A stretch of DNA of 64,000 bases from Candidatus Anaerobutyricum avicola (GTDB taxonomy: Bacteria; Bacillota; Clostridia; Lachnospirales; Lachnospiraceae), in the NCBI GenBank assembly GCA_019113845.1, contig DXGQ01000053.1:36848-100847 (forward strand), given 5' to 3'. The translations under genes and the position numbers were made by a program. Shown here piece by piece: positions 54,820 through 64,000 of this stretch (position 1 is the stretch's first letter; every line of letters starts with the position of its first letter). A model generated the notes under the pieces. The model saw nothing but the letters and a program-made list of their open reading frames with translations, made no database searches and was not told the origin of the DNA.

Positions 54820-57648
54820 TCAACTCAAATATTTCTTTAAATACTGTCCTGTATACGATTCCGGCACGGCAGCCACCTCTTCCGGGGTTCCGGCTGTGAC
54901 AACGGTTCCGCCGCCTTCGCCGCCTTCCGGTCCCATGTCGATGATATAGTCCGCGGTCTTGATCACTTCCAGGTTATGCTCGATCACGACCACGGTATTA
55001 CCACCCTCGGTGAGCCGCTGTAAGATTTCTGTCAGCTTATGCACATCCGCGAAGTGCAGACCGGTGGTCGGCTCATCCAGCACATAGATGGTCTTTCCGG
55101 TACTCTGACGGGAAAGCTCCGTGGCAAGCTTCACTCTCTGCGCCTCACCGCCGGACAGTGTCGTGGACGGCTGCCCCAGTTTAATATAGCCAAGTCCCAC
55201 ATCCCGGAGCGTCTCGATCTTTCTGCGGATGGACGGGAGACTGTCAAAAAACCGGCAGGCTTCTTCCACCGTCATGTCGAGGACTTCATAAATGTTCTTT
55301 CCTTTGTATTTGACCTCCAGAGTCTCCCGGTTATACCGCTGCCCGTGACATACTTCACACGGCACATAGACATCCGGAAGGAAATGCATCTCAATCTTAA
55401 TGATACCGTCTCCGGCGCAGGCTTCGCAGCGCCCGCCCTTTTTGTTAAAGCTGAAACGTCCCTTGTCGTATCCTCTCGCTTTGGCGTCCTTGGTCATGGC
55501 AAACAGCTCCCGGATGTGGTCGAACACTCCGGTGTAGGTTGCCGGATTGGAGCGGGGCGTCCGTCCGATCGGCGACTGGTCGATATTGATGATCTTATCT
55601 AACTGCTCCACTCCCACGATATCTTTGTGTTTGCCCGGTTTGATGCGCGCCCGGTTTAACAGGCAGGCAAGCTTCTTATATAATATCTCATTGATCAGCG
55701 AGCTCTTCCCGGAACCGGAGACCCCGGTCACACAGGTCAGCACCCCGAGAGGGAACTTCACATTGATATTTTTCAGATTATTTTCCGCCGCTCCCTTTAC
55801 TGTGATCCAGCCGGTCGGCTTTCTCCGCTCGGCCGGCACCGGAATCTTCCGTTTGCCGCTCAGATATTCTCCGGTAATGGAATTCGGATTACGCATCAGC
55901 TCCTCCGCCGTTCCCGTGGCGACCACTTCGCCGCCATGCTCTCCGGCTTCCGGACCGATATCCACGATATAATCTGCCGCCAGCATCGTATCCTCGTCGT
56001 GCTCCACCACAATGAGAGAATTTCCCAGATCCCGGAGACTTTTCAGCGCGTGGATCAGTTTATCATTGTCTCTCTGGTGAAGACCGATGCTCGGCTCATC
56101 CAGAATGTACGCCACTCCCACCAGACCGGAGCCGATCTGGGTAGCCAGACGGATACGCTGGGCTTCCCCGCCGGACAGGGTTCCCGTCGCCTGGGAGAGA
56201 CTCAGATAGTCAAGCCCCACATCGTTTAAGAAACCGATTCTTCCCCGGATCTCCCGGAGGATCTGTTTTCCGATCATGAGCTGACGCTCCGAAAGCCGAA
56301 TATCCCGGAAAAACTCCATCAACCGCTTCACCGAAAGGTTCGTCAGCTGCGCGATATTATAATCTCCCACCGTCACTGCCAGCGACTCTTCTTTCAGACG
56401 CTGCCCGTGGCAGGCATCACACGGGGTCACTGTCATAAAGTTCTCATACTCCGCCTTCTGCCTCTCGGAATGATTCTCCCGGTATCTTCTCTGTACATTT
56501 TTTATGAGTCCTTCAAAGGCCACATCGTAGTAGCCCTCTCCCCGTTTTCCTTTATAATGCACCGTCACTTCCCGGCCGTCCGTACCGTAGATGAGCATGT
56601 GCTGAATCTCTTCCGGAAGGTCCTGGAACGGTGTGTGAAGGTCAAACCCATATTCCTCCGCCAGCGCGTCAAGGATCGCTCTCGTGTAGCTTTTCGGGTC
56701 GGTGCAGGACTGCCATCCAAGGACGGTGATGGCTCCCTCGGCAATACTCAGACGCTTATCCGGAATCATCAGATCCACGTCAAACTCCATCTTGAATCCC
56801 AGTCCGTGACAGACCGGGCAGGCGCCAAATGGATTATTGAAAGAAAAACTTCTCGGCTCAATCTCGTCAATGCTGATGCCGCAGTCCGGGCAGGAAAAAC
56901 TCTGACTGAAATTCATCGGCTCTCCGTTGGCATCCACCAGAAGAAGACCGCCGGTCAGTCCCATGACCGTCTCCACGGAATCTGTCAGTCTCTGCTCAAT
57001 CCCTTCCTTCACGATCAGACGGTCCACCACGATCTCTATGTTATGCTTTTTATTTTTTTCCAGCTTGATCTCCTCGGACAGATCGTACAGATTTCCGTCA
57101 ATGCGTACCCGGACATAGCCGCTGCGTCTGGCGTTGTCCAATATCTTCACATGCTCGCCTTTTCTGCCCCGCACAATCGGCGCCAAAAGCTGGATCTTTG
57201 TCCGCTCCGGCAGAGCCATCAAAGTATCCACGATCTGATCTACGGTCTGCTTCGCAATGACCTTGCCACATTTCGGACAGTGGGGAATCCCCACCCGGGC
57301 ATAAAGCAGACGGAGATAATCATAGATCTCCGTCACTGTTCCCACCGTGGAGCGGGGATTCCGGTTGGTCGACTTCTGATCGATGGAGATGGCAGGCGAC
57401 AATCCCTGGATATCATCCACATCCGGCTTCTCCATCTGTCCCAGAAACTGTCTGGCGTAAGAAGACAGCGACTCCATGTATCGCCGCTGTCCCTCTGCGT
57501 AAATCGTGTCAAAGGCGAGAGAAGACTTGCCGGAGCCGCTCAGTCCCGTCAGCACCACAAATTCATTTCTCGGTATATTTACATCAATATTCTTCAGGTT
57601 ATGCTCTCTGGCTCCCCGAATCCGAATATATTCTTTTTTTTCGCTCAT
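54820..57648 (-). CDS. uvrA: Excinuclease ABC subunit A
   Basis: A 942-residue protein with two ABC ATPase halves. Walker A sites are GLSGSGKSS and [12 protein letters not shown] signatures [12 protein letters not shown] and [12 protein letters not shown]. Zinc fingers are CPKCGKV.., CPDCG..CPVCHG and [14 protein letters not shown]. It recognises DNA damage with UvrB in nucleotide-excision repair. It follows uvrB, with a LexA-like box in the 212-nt gap. Confidence 0.97.
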   Translation of the reverse strand: MSEKKEYIRIRGAREHNLKNIDVNIPRNEFVVLTGLSGSGKSSLAFDTIYAEGQRRYMESLSSYARQFLGQMEKPDVDDIQGLSPAISIDQKSTNRNPRSTVGTVTEIYDYLRLLYARVGIPHCPKCGKVIAKQTVDQIVDTLMALPERTKIQLLAPIVRGRKGEHVKILDNARRSGYVRVRIDGNLYDLSEEIKLEKNKKHNIEIVVDRLIVKEGIEQRLTDSVETVMGLTGGLLLVDANGEPMNFSQSFSCPDCGISIDEIEPRSFSFNNPFGACPVCHGLGFKMEFDVDLMIPDKRLSIAEGAITVLGWQSCTDPKSYTRAILDALAEEYGFDLHTPFQDLPEEIQHMLIYGTDGREVTVHYKGKRGEGYYDVAFEGLIKNVQRRYRENHSERQKAEYENFMTVTPCDACHGQRLKEESLAVTVGDYNIAQLTNLSVKRLMEFFRDIRLSERQLMIGKQILREIRGRIGFLNDVGLDYLSLSQATGTLSGGEAQRIRLATQIGSGLVGVAYILDEPSIGLHQRDNDKLIHALKSLRDLGNSLIVVEHDEDTMLAADYIVDIGPEAGEHGGEVVATGTAEELMRNPNSITGEYLSGKRKIPVPAERRKPTGWITVKGAAENNLKNINVKFPLGVLTCVTGVSGSGKSSLINEILYKKLACLLNRARIKPGKHKDIVGVEQLDKIINIDQSPIGRTPRSNPATYTGVFDHIRELFAMTKDAKARGYDKGRFSFNKKGGRCEACAGDGIIKIEMHFLPDVYVPCEVCHGQRYNRETLEVKYKGKNIYEVLDMTVEEACRFFDSLPSIRRKIETLRDVGLGYIKLGQPSTTLSGGEAQRVKLATELSRQSTGKTIYVLDEPTTGLHFADVHKLTEILQRLTEGGNTVVVIEHNLEVIKTADYIIDMGPEGGEGGGTVVTAGTPEEVAAVPESYTGQYLKKYLS

Positions 57649-57796
57649 GTATATCTCCTCATATAGTTACTATATACTTTCCTATCGCTCACAAAAAATG
57701 TACCGCGTTGCCAGTCGTACACTTTCCGTAAATGTATCTCTGGCAGCAATCTGCACATTTTCAGCAGATGTACTACAATCCCGTTGTACGTTTTCT

Positions 57797-57808
57797 GAAC
57801 AATCGTTT
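57797..57808. promoter_or_regulatory. LexA-box-like site upstream of uvrA
   Basis: GAACAATCGTTT fits the Firmicute SOS consensus GAAC-N4-GTTY, 150 nt upstream of the uvrA ATG and 50 nt after the uvrB stop. The surrounding gap is rich in TGTAC motifs of unknown meaning. Confidence 0.4.
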
Positions 57809-57860
57809 TCGGCTATCTTACCGTTTTATAAAATATTTTGCAAGAGCTTTCGGGGATTTT

Positions 57861-59852
57861 CTAATCAAAATCCCGTAGGGCGATCTTATATTTTTTCAGC
57901 TCGTCACGCAGCACGGCCGCTTCCTCGAAGTTTAATTCCGCCGCCGCCTGATTCATCTTTTTTGTCAGTTTGGCGATCATTTCTTTTAATTCCTTCTTAT
58001 CCATAGACTCCATGTCTTTCTTGAGACCGCGTCCCGGCTCTTCTCTCTCCTCGTCGTTGGTGATGGAGATCACATCCCGGACCGCCTTTTGGATGGTCTG
58101 CGGCGTGATACCATGCTCCTCATTGTATTCCATCTGTATCTTCCGACGCCGTTCCGTCTCACTGATGGCGGCCCGCATGGAATCGGTGACAGTATCCGCG
58201 TACATGATCACATGCCCCTCGGCATTGCGGGCGGCACGGCCGATGGTCTGCACCAGCGAGGTCTCAGACCGCAGGAATCCTTCTTTATCCGCATCCAGAA
58301 TGGCGATGAGCGTCACTTCCGGAATATCCAGACCCTCCCGCAGCAGGTTGATACCCACCAGCACATCAAAGACGTCCATCCGGAGATCGCGCACGATCTC
58401 GATCCGCTCCAGCGTATCGATATCCGAGTGGAGATATTTGACCCGGATATCCATTTCCTTCATATAAGAAGTCAGATCCTCCGCCATCCGCTTTGTAAGG
58501 GTCGTCACCAGAATCTTATGTTTCTTTTCCACTTCCTTATTGATCTCGCTGATCAGATCATCAATTTGTCCCTCCACCGGACGCACGTCAATCGGCGGGT
58601 CCAGAAGGCCGGTCGGACGGATGATTTGTTCCGCCCGGAGCATCTCGTGCTCCTCCTCGTACACATTCGGCGTGGCGGACACAAAAAGCATCTGATCAAT
58701 ATGTTCCTCAAACTCAGAAAAATTAAGCGGCCGGTTGTCCAGCGCCGACGGCAGACGAAAGCCGTAATCCACCAGCGTCTGCTTCCTCGAGCGGTCACCG
58801 GCATACATGCCCCGCACCTGCGGGATCGTGATGTGCGACTCGTCCACGATCATGAGAAAGTCATCCCCAAAGAAGTCGATGAGCGTATATGGCGCCTCTC
58901 CCGGCGCCAAGCCGGTCAGATGTCTGGAATAATTCTCGATGCCGGAACAAAATCCGGTTTCCTTCAGCATCTCTATGTCAAAGTTCGTCCTCTCCGCGAT
59001 CCGCTGCGCTTCCAGAAGCTGGTCATGCTCTTTAAACCACGCCACCCTCTCTTCCAGCTCTTCCCTGATCGTCACCACCGCGCGGTCAATCTGCTCCTGC
59101 GGCACCACATAATGAGACGCCGGAAATATCGCCGCGAAGTTCAGGCTCGCCTTAATCTCCCCGGTCAGAATGTCCACCTGCACGATCCGGTCAATCTCAT
59201 CCCCGAAAAACTCCACCCGGATGGCATCTTCAAAGGTAGATACCGGCAAAATCTCCAGCACGTCGCCCCGCACCCGGAAACTTCCTCTCTTAAAATCCAG
59301 CTCATTTCTCACATACTGGATATCGATCAGCCGCCGCACAAGCTCATCCCGGTCAATCTCCATTCCCGGACGCAGAGAGATCATCATCTCCTCGTAGTCC
59401 TTCTTGCTACCGATCCCGTAAATACAGGACACCGACGACACCACAATGACATCTTTTCGCTCAATGAGCGCCGCCGTGGCGCTGTGGCGCAACTTATCGA
59501 TCTCGTCATTGATGGAGGAATCCTTCTCGATATAGGTGTCCGTGGACGGCACATAGGCTTCCGGCTGATAATAATCATAGTAGGAGACAAAATACTCCAC
59601 TGCGTTATCAGGGAACATCTCCTTGAATTCTCCGTACAACTGAGCAGCCAGTGTTTTATTATGGGCGATGACCAGCGTTGGCTTGTTCAATGCCTGGATC
59701 ACGTTGGCCATGGTGAAAGTCTTACCGGAACCCGTAACCCCCAGTAAAGTCTGGCATTGATTGCCTTCCCGGAATCCTTTTACAAGCGCCTCGATTGCCT
59801 GGGGCTGGTCGCCTGTCGGCTGATACGGGGCCTTTAAAACAAATTTATCCAT
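57861..59852 (-). CDS. uvrB: Excinuclease ABC subunit B
   Basis: A 663-residue helicase-like repair protein. Walker A is [10 protein letters not shown], the beta-hairpin is [19 protein letters not shown], the DEAD-type motif is IVDESH, motif VI is [11 protein letters not shown]-terminal UVR domain ([21 protein letters not shown]) interacts with UvrC. Located upstream of uvrA. The upstream 327 nt separate it from an integrase and contain interlocked inverted repeats. Confidence 0.97.
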   Translation of the reverse strand: MDKFVLKAPYQPTGDQPQAIEALVKGFREGNQCQTLLGVTGSGKTFTMANVIQALNKPTLVIAHNKTLAAQLYGEFKEMFPDNAVEYFVSYYDYYQPEAYVPSTDTYIEKDSSINDEIDKLRHSATAALIERKDVIVVSSVSCIYGIGSKKDYEEMMISLRPGMEIDRDELVRRLIDIQYVRNELDFKRGSFRVRGDVLEILPVSTFEDAIRVEFFGDEIDRIVQVDILTGEIKASLNFAAIFPASHYVVPQEQIDRAVVTIREELEERVAWFKEHDQLLEAQRIAERTNFDIEMLKETGFCSGIENYSRHLTGLAPGEAPYTLIDFFGDDFLMIVDESHITIPQVRGMYAGDRSRKQTLVDYGFRLPSALDNRPLNFSEFEEHIDQMLFVSATPNVYEEEHEMLRAEQIIRPTGLLDPPIDVRPVEGQIDDLISEINKEVEKKHKILVTTLTKRMAEDLTSYMKEMDIRVKYLHSDIDTLERIEIVRDLRMDVFDVLVGINLLREGLDIPEVTLIAILDADKEGFLRSETSLVQTIGRAARNAEGHVIMYADTVTDSMRAAISETERRRKIQMEYNEEHGITPQTIQKAVRDVISITNDEEREEPGRGLKKDMESMDKKELKEMIAKLTKKMNQAAAELNFEEAAVLRDELKKYKIALRDFD

Positions 59853-59866
59853 AGCGAAATCTCTCC

Positions 59867-59999
59867 TTTGTGACTTTTGATACGTTCAATATCAGCCACC
59901 CTCAAAAAAATCATTCGTAACGAAAATGTCAAAATAATAGCCTTATAGGACACCATTACGAATCCAGAAAGGCAAAAGTCACAAAACGCTTTTTTGAGG
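59867..59999. repeat. Interlocked inverted repeats between uvrB and the integrase
   Basis: Three perfect pairs: TTTGTGACTTTTG (59867-59879) with 59973-59985; CCTCAAAAAA (59900-59909) with 59990-59999; and ATTCGTAA (59913-59920) with 59956-59963. The first two pairs interlock rather than nest. The site is at the chromosome-element boundary, so recombinase arm or core sites are possible; a regulatory role for uvrB is the alternative. Confidence 0.55.
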
Positions 60000-60116
60000 A
60001 CTAAATAGCACAAGATAGCATGCACGGGCAGAGAACCTCGAAAAACCTCCGGCCTTTTTCTGCCCTTTTCGCACATTATAGCAAAGATAATGATAAAAGT
60101 ATATAGGATGAAGATT

Positions 60117-60156
60117 AAAAAAAGTACAAATGTTCGAGTGTACATCTGTACTTTTT
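60117..60156 (-). terminator. Bidirectional terminator of the integrase operon
   Basis: A stem AGTACAAATGT/ACATCTGTACT (one mismatch) is flanked by A-run and T-run, 23 nt after the integrase stop. Confidence 0.75.
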
Positions 60157-60179
60157 ATCATTCCTTCCTTATATTGTTG

Positions 60180-61469
60180 TCATGCCGCTATTAAATATTC
60201 CTCGGCTGCCTCGTCTATTTCCCTCAGATCAGAGTAATCATAGTATTTCTCTTCCCGGCTTTCCGGAAGGACTTCTTCCATAAATGGTTCAATCGCATAT
60301 AAGCAATCCTCAATGATCTCCGCAGTATCGCCATAGACGTCTGCTGATATAATCTCTTTTGAATGTCCTAACATATGCGAGATTCCTTTGATATTAAAGT
60401 CATGTTTCAAAAGAATGGTCGTATATGTATTTCTTAGCTGATGGAAATGAATATCCGGAAGCCCCAGTGAAGCAAGCAGTTCTTTAAAATATTTGTGGTG
60501 ATAGCTTTTACTTCTCGGATTTCCATAAGTGGAACAACAGATGTAATCCCAGTCACGAAACTCTTTGCTCCGCCGTCTGCGGTTCTTCTCGTAAATCCGG
60601 CGCTGTTCCAGAATTGCCTCAAACACATAATCCGGGATCGGTATCTCTCTGATACTGGACGGAGTTTTAGGCTTGATCTCCTGTTTTGTCAGCATTTTAG
60701 GCGGCACATCCTCTGCTTTGGAGTTTGGCTTTTTCCCTAACTGCCGCTGTATTTTCAACGTGCGGTTGATATAATCCACATCACTGTATTTCAGTCCGTT
60801 GATCTCTCCACGCCGCAGGCCCATCAGAACTGCAAATAAGATCTGCATATGGATCGGCGTCGCTTTGCTTGCCTCTACCAACTGAAATACCTGCGGGAGC
60901 GTCAGTGTCTTGCTTACATCTATCTTTAACTCACGGTATGGTTTTTTCTTTATCTTCTTTGGCAGCGGAACACCCTCCGCAGGATTTACCGCTATTACAT
61001 TCTTCGATTTCGCATAAGCCAGTGCTGTATTCATGACGGTTTTCGCCAGCCGTGCAATAGACTCATATTTCTCCGCAATCGAATTATACAGCTTTCTGAT
61101 ATATCCCTGGTTCAGTGTTGCCATATACATTTTCCCCAGTTGCGGATTCACGTAGTTGTAAACCACATTTTTATAGCCATTGTAGCTGTTATCCGCTATC
61201 CGGGGACGCATAATCTCTTCCAGCCAGAACTCCATGAAGTCCGCTACTTTAATCTTTCCATATACAATGTAAGTTCCCGCATGAAGCTGCCCGATGACTT
61301 CATCTCTTTGTGCATTTGCCTCCCGCTTGCTGCAGAACCCGGCGTGCTGCTGGGTAGTATCGGAACCGTCTGCAAATTTCAGCAGAACACGGAACCCATA
61401 GCCTTTCTTTATGGTCGTAACAGAATACACTTTAAATTCCACATATTTTTTAAAGTCGAATTTCTTCAT
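60180..61469 (-). CDS. Tyrosine recombinase (integrase) 2
   Basis: A 429-residue phage/ICE-type integrase. It has an N-terminal arm-binding part, a SAM-like core-binding domain (about 85-180), and a catalytic domain with Arg (LMGLRRGE), HxxR (FHQLRNTY), His (MLGHS) and Tyr (SADVYGD). The start at 61469 follows GGAGGGATAACAGG. It lies 4 nt after another recombinase gene; both are probably translated from one mRNA. Confidence 0.88.
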   Translation of the reverse strand: MKKFDFKKYVEFKVYSVTTIKKGYGFRVLLKFADGSDTTQQHAGFCSKREANAQRDEVIGQLHAGTYIVYGKIKVADFMEFWLEEIMRPRIADNSYNGYKNVVYNYVNPQLGKMYMATLNQGYIRKLYNSIAEKYESIARLAKTVMNTALAYAKSKNVIAVNPAEGVPLPKKIKKKPYRELKIDVSKTLTLPQVFQLVEASKATPIHMQILFAVLMGLRRGEINGLKYSDVDYINRTLKIQRQLGKKPNSKAEDVPPKMLTKQEIKPKTPSSIREIPIPDYVFEAILEQRRIYEKNRRRRSKEFRDWDYICCSTYGNPRSKSYHHKYFKELLASLGLPDIHFHQLRNTYTTILLKHDFNIKGISHMLGHSKEIISADVYGDTAEIIEDCLYAIEPFMEEVLPESREEKYYDYSDLREIDEAAEEYLIAA

Positions 61470-61473
61470 CCTG

Positions 61474-62700
61474 TTATCCCTCCGTCCCTGTCCGCTCCGG
61501 AACAAACGTATCGTTCATAAATGCAATGATCTTATCTTTCTCATCCATAACCTCACAGTAGTATTCGTAAGTGGTATGAATGGAATTATGACCTAACAAT
61601 CCGGAGATCTTTACCAACGGGACGCCCCTCTCGATCAAAATAGTCGCAAACATATGGCGCAGCCCGTGGACAGTGATAACGGGAAGTCCGTTTCTCTCGC
61701 AAAGTTTTGTCAGCGCCTGGTTCATGGAACTTAACCCTCTCGGCTTTCCGTCCTCCCGGCTGCTGACATACCCATGATCTTCATAATTTCCGGCGTACCA
61801 TTCTTTCTTCATCTCTACATAATGGAGCCTGCGCTCCACCTCTTTCATGATCGCCTTTGGAACTTTCAGTATCCGGAAACTGTTCTCTGTTTTAGGATCA
61901 CGCTCGACAACCGTATATTCTTCAATTTCAAATCCTTCTTTTACTTTAGGGTTTGCCACTAACTGGCGGCTGATCCTGACGGTCTGTTTTTCAAAGTCAA
62001 AATCACTGAATTTCAATCCAAGGATTTCTCCTTTTCTCAGACCGCAGAACAATCCCAGTAAAATTTCCAGATACCACGGGTTCTTACTGGCCGCCTGCAG
62101 GAACACTTTCAGCTTCGCTTTACTGAATATTCTGATCTTAGGCTTTGTCCTCGGATAAGGCTTTGTCTCCGGAACCGGATTATAATTGATAAATCCGTCA
62201 AACAGAGCGTCTTTGAATGCCAGACTCAACAGTTCTCTTCCTTTATTACCTGCCGAAGAACAGATTTTTGACACCTGCTCCAGTAGCTGATCCAGATATT
62301 CCACTGTAACAAATTTCAGCTTTATGTCTGTCTCCATACTGGGCAGGATCAATTCATACAGCGTATAAGATCCCAACATTCTTGTCGTAGTCTCAATCCG
62401 CAGCGAATAAATATGTTCAAACCAATATTGAAGGTATTCTCCAAACAGAACTTCCTTACTCTTTAAAAAGGCAACTTGAAATTCTCTCTGCTTTTCCCGG
62501 TAACGCTCCTCATATTCCCAGTAGCTTTTCTCTGCCTCTTCCGGAGTCTTAAAACCACCTTTTTTGCTGTATTTGGTGGTCAGATCATCCATCAGTTCTT
62601 TCGTCCTGTGATACCAGGAATTCCCTTCAAAAAAGACAACCCTTTTTTCTTCCTGTACTTCTTTCTTTTCCGCTTCTGTCAACTGATTGTTCTGATTCAT
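61474..62700 (-). CDS. Tyrosine recombinase (integrase) 1
   Basis: A 408-residue recombinase with Arg (FCGLRKGE), HxxR (VHGLRHMF), His (LLGHNS) and Tyr (TTYEYYCE). It shares only the catalytic layout with the second recombinase, so the two are not recent duplicates. The ATG at 62700 follows AAGG, weakly. Encoded between an excisionase-like gene and recombinase 2. Confidence 0.87.
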   Translation of the reverse strand: MNQNNQLTEAEKKEVQEEKRVVFFEGNSWYHRTKELMDDLTTKYSKKGGFKTPEEAEKSYWEYEERYREKQREFQVAFLKSKEVLFGEYLQYWFEHIYSLRIETTTRMLGSYTLYELILPSMETDIKLKFVTVEYLDQLLEQVSKICSSAGNKGRELLSLAFKDALFDGFINYNPVPETKPYPRTKPKIRIFSKAKLKVFLQAASKNPWYLEILLGLFCGLRKGEILGLKFSDFDFEKQTVRISRQLVANPKVKEGFEIEEYTVVERDPKTENSFRILKVPKAIMKEVERRLHYVEMKKEWYAGNYEDHGYVSSREDGKPRGLSSMNQALTKLCERNGLPVITVHGLRHMFATILIERGVPLVKISGLLGHNSIHTTYEYYCEVMDEKDKIIAFMNDTFVPERTGTEG

Positions 62701-62721
62701 TGATTTCACACCTTGCTTTTC

Positions 62722-62919
62722 CTATTCCCCATACAGCCATCTGTCAAACAGGGCACAGGGAATTCTATATAATTTCCCAATCTTGATGACACGGAACGGT
62801 TCCTGCTTTTGAAAAACCTCATCCAGAAATTCGTAGGTTTTTGATCTCCCCAGTCCAAGCAGTTTCTGGATGTCCTCCGCTTCATATACTTTTTTTGATA
62901 TATCAATAGAATCTGTCAT
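62722..62919 (-). CDS. Excisionase-like helix-turn-helix protein
   Basis: A 65-residue protein with the MerR-like winged helix of excisionase/AlpA families (YEAEDIQKLLGLGRSKTYEFLDE, RVIKIGKLYRIP). AGGGAGGTGCAGTC precedes the ATG. It lies just ahead of the two recombinase genes and probably directs excision or regulates them. Confidence 0.8.
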   Translation of the reverse strand: MTDSIDISKKVYEAEDIQKLLGLGRSKTYEFLDEVFQKQEPFRVIKIGKLYRIPCALFDRWLYGE

Positions 62920-63047
62920 GACTGCACCTCCCTTCGCTGATCAGGCAATAAAAGGACTGTACGCCTATAAAATAACGCACAGCCCTCTTACCGTCCAATG
63001 TGCGATTTTTTTCAATCGCATACTTGACAAACTGATTTTTCCTGTTC

Positions 63048-63566
63048 TCAATAATATTTCTTCCTTATTAGATAATCGTATCCCTGCCGCACATTACAGA
63101 ACATGCACGTTTCCTTTATTGTCTGGCCCCGATCCGCACGGATGATAAAATGTTCCTTTGAATTGTAAAATGGCTTTGCACACACCGGACATAAACACAT
63201 CAGAACCGGCTTGTCCAGTTTTTTGATCTCCATGCTTGTACGCAACGCTTTCTCTACTCTGTTCATCTGATCCCGGTTTAATCTGCCAACATAATCATCC
63301 AAGCGCCTTTTATCTACTGTCCGGATCTGCTCCAACAGCACAAAGGACTCTTTCTCCAGACCTCTGATCCCATTTATTGGTACATGTGTCGGCAGTTTGG
63401 TCTTTGGCTGGCTCGTAATAGCCGCAACAATAACCGTTGGGCTGTGCTGATTTCCCCGGTTGTTCTGGATGATCAGAACCGGGCGGTATCCACCCTGCTC
63501 ACTCCCGAAAACAGGATTCAGATCTGCGTGATAGATCTCTCCACGCCGCATTACTTGTTCTTCCAC
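63048..63566 (-). CDS. MazF/PemK-family toxin with a C-terminal zinc ribbon
   Basis: A 172-residue protein. The MazF domain occupies residues 5-115 (RRGEIYHADLNPVFGSEQGG, PVLIIQNNRGN, TVIVAAITS, ESFVLLEQIRTVDKRRL). A tail of about 50 residues carries C126xxC129 and C154xxC157, a likely zinc ribbon. Ordinary MazF is about 110-120 residues. No MazE-like antitoxin is seen next to it. GTG at 63566 (AAGGAG 8 nt upstream) is preferred over GTG at 63572. It lies upstream of the excisionase-like gene on the same strand. Confidence 0.8.
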   Translation of the reverse strand: MEEQVMRRGEIYHADLNPVFGSEQGGYRPVLIIQNNRGNQHSPTVIVAAITSQPKTKLPTHVPINGIRGLEKESFVLLEQIRTVDKRRLDDYVGRLNRDQMNRVEKALRTSMEIKKLDKPVLMCLCPVCAKPFYNSKEHFIIRADRGQTIKETCMFCNVRQGYDYLIRKKYY

Positions 63567-63572
63567 AATCAC

Positions 63573-64000
63573 ATCTCCTTCCGATATACACCTTAGAACT
63601 TACTTTGTCCGTAAGGCGTTCTCCCGTTCATTGGAAACAATCACTTAGAACGGGTATGTATCAGCCGGACACAAAACATTTCTCTGTATCCGGCTACCAT
63701 AAATGCCTGTTTCAGCCTATTTGTCCTCGACACCCCGGCTGTTATCGCATGTATTTCATGCAGGGAAATCATCAAGCGGCTGACTGCTGATCAGCTCCAC
63801 GGGCCTGTGCCCCTCTGAGGTTCTCCCAAAGCTGCCCTCACTTGTTGCGACATCCTATATGCTCGACTTTATGACCGGACAGGAGTATCATGATACCTGT
63901 TGCCTGTTATCGCCTTATCAGTAGCAATCTGACAGTTATAGCCGGGTATTTCCCGCTCCCCGGACAGATAAAACAGCCGCAAACCGATTCTTCTATATAG
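63573..64000. other. Non-coding or unassigned end of the window
   Basis: I find no supported gene here. A hairpin CCCGTTC/GAACGGG (about 63623-63657) lies upstream of the mazF-like gene. A short minus-strand reading frame around 63790-63860 is closed by stops and may be a remnant. The right-hand continuation of the mobile element is outside the window. Confidence 0.5.

Noticed and set aside
58089..59747. Plus-strand ORF of 552 codons opposite uvrB
   Set aside because: Antisense shadow of uvrB, with no RBS or family motifs. The same holds for long antisense ORFs opposite uvrA, the hydrogenase, the FGGY kinase and GH31.
60117..60156. LexA-box-like CGAAC..GTAC upstream of uvrB
   Set aside because: It lies in the loop and stem of the integrase terminator and matches the SOS consensus poorly.
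63780..63870. Minus-strand peptide reading ..TSEGSFGRTSEGHRPVEL..
   Set aside because: It is closed by a stop just upstream, has no RBS or start, and is too short to assign; perhaps a gene remnant.
1..64000. CRISPR array
   Set aside because: No regularly spaced identical repeats of 24-40 bp with unique spacers were seen.

Overview
The window looks like a chromosomal segment of a Lachnospiraceae-type Firmicute (class Clostridia), probably a gut anaerobe. Evidence: a minimal SufC-SufBD iron-sulphur assembly pair, a monomeric [FeFe]-hydrogenase, the dnaG-rpoD-trmK cluster, strong AGGAGG ribosome binding sites with frequent TTG starts, and sigma-A promoters close to TTGACA-17-TATAAT. I cannot fix the genus from sequence alone.

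Layout. 1-8.6 kb (mostly minus strand): suf genes, a Tet(M)-like GTPase fused to an NYN nuclease domain, tRNA-Ser(CGA), an [FeFe]-hydrogenase behind a Rex-like site, and an FGGY sugar kinase behind an FMN riboswitch. 8.7-12.5 kb (plus): a Fic toxin with a TTG-started antitoxin, a MarR regulator with a YczE-like membrane protein, and a uracil/xanthine permease. 12.7-20 kb (minus): a frameshifted multidomain extracellular pectinesterase and a GH31 glycosidase. 20-27.2 kb (minus): trmK, a 618-bp structured inverted-repeat element, rpoD, dnaG, an RpoD paralogue lacking region 4, and a HAD/Gfo-Idh-MocA fusion. 27.5-35 kb: a McrB-like AAA protein with degenerate ATP-binding motifs, an SH3-NlpC/P60 hydrolase, a telA-xpaC pair and an amidase. 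35.2-39.7 kb: a three-gene radical SAM/SPASM operon, MerR and SdpI-like genes, and two mini-genes.

39.7-48.1 kb is AT-rich accessory DNA. It holds a Shango-type defence operon (TerB protein with a TM2 domain, DUF2791 ATPase, Lhr-like helicase) preceded by a frameshifted XRE gene and flanked by about 110-bp direct repeats. A MerR-TipAS pseudogene, a candidate type I toxin locus and a candidate small RNA follow. 48.2-59.9 kb returns to core genes on the minus strand: guaA, a sulfite/nitrite reductase, panF-yhdT, hflX, uvrA and uvrB. 60-64 kb is the end of an integrated element, with two tandem tyrosine recombinases, an excisionase-like HTH protein and a MazF toxin carrying a zinc ribbon.

The most unusual items are the structured element between rpoD and trmK, the radical SAM operon with a DFVTNSSSSSF substrate-like protein, the pseudo-AAA McrB homologue, the GTPase-NYN fusion, the FMN riboswitch in front of a sugar kinase, and the candidate type I toxin pair.
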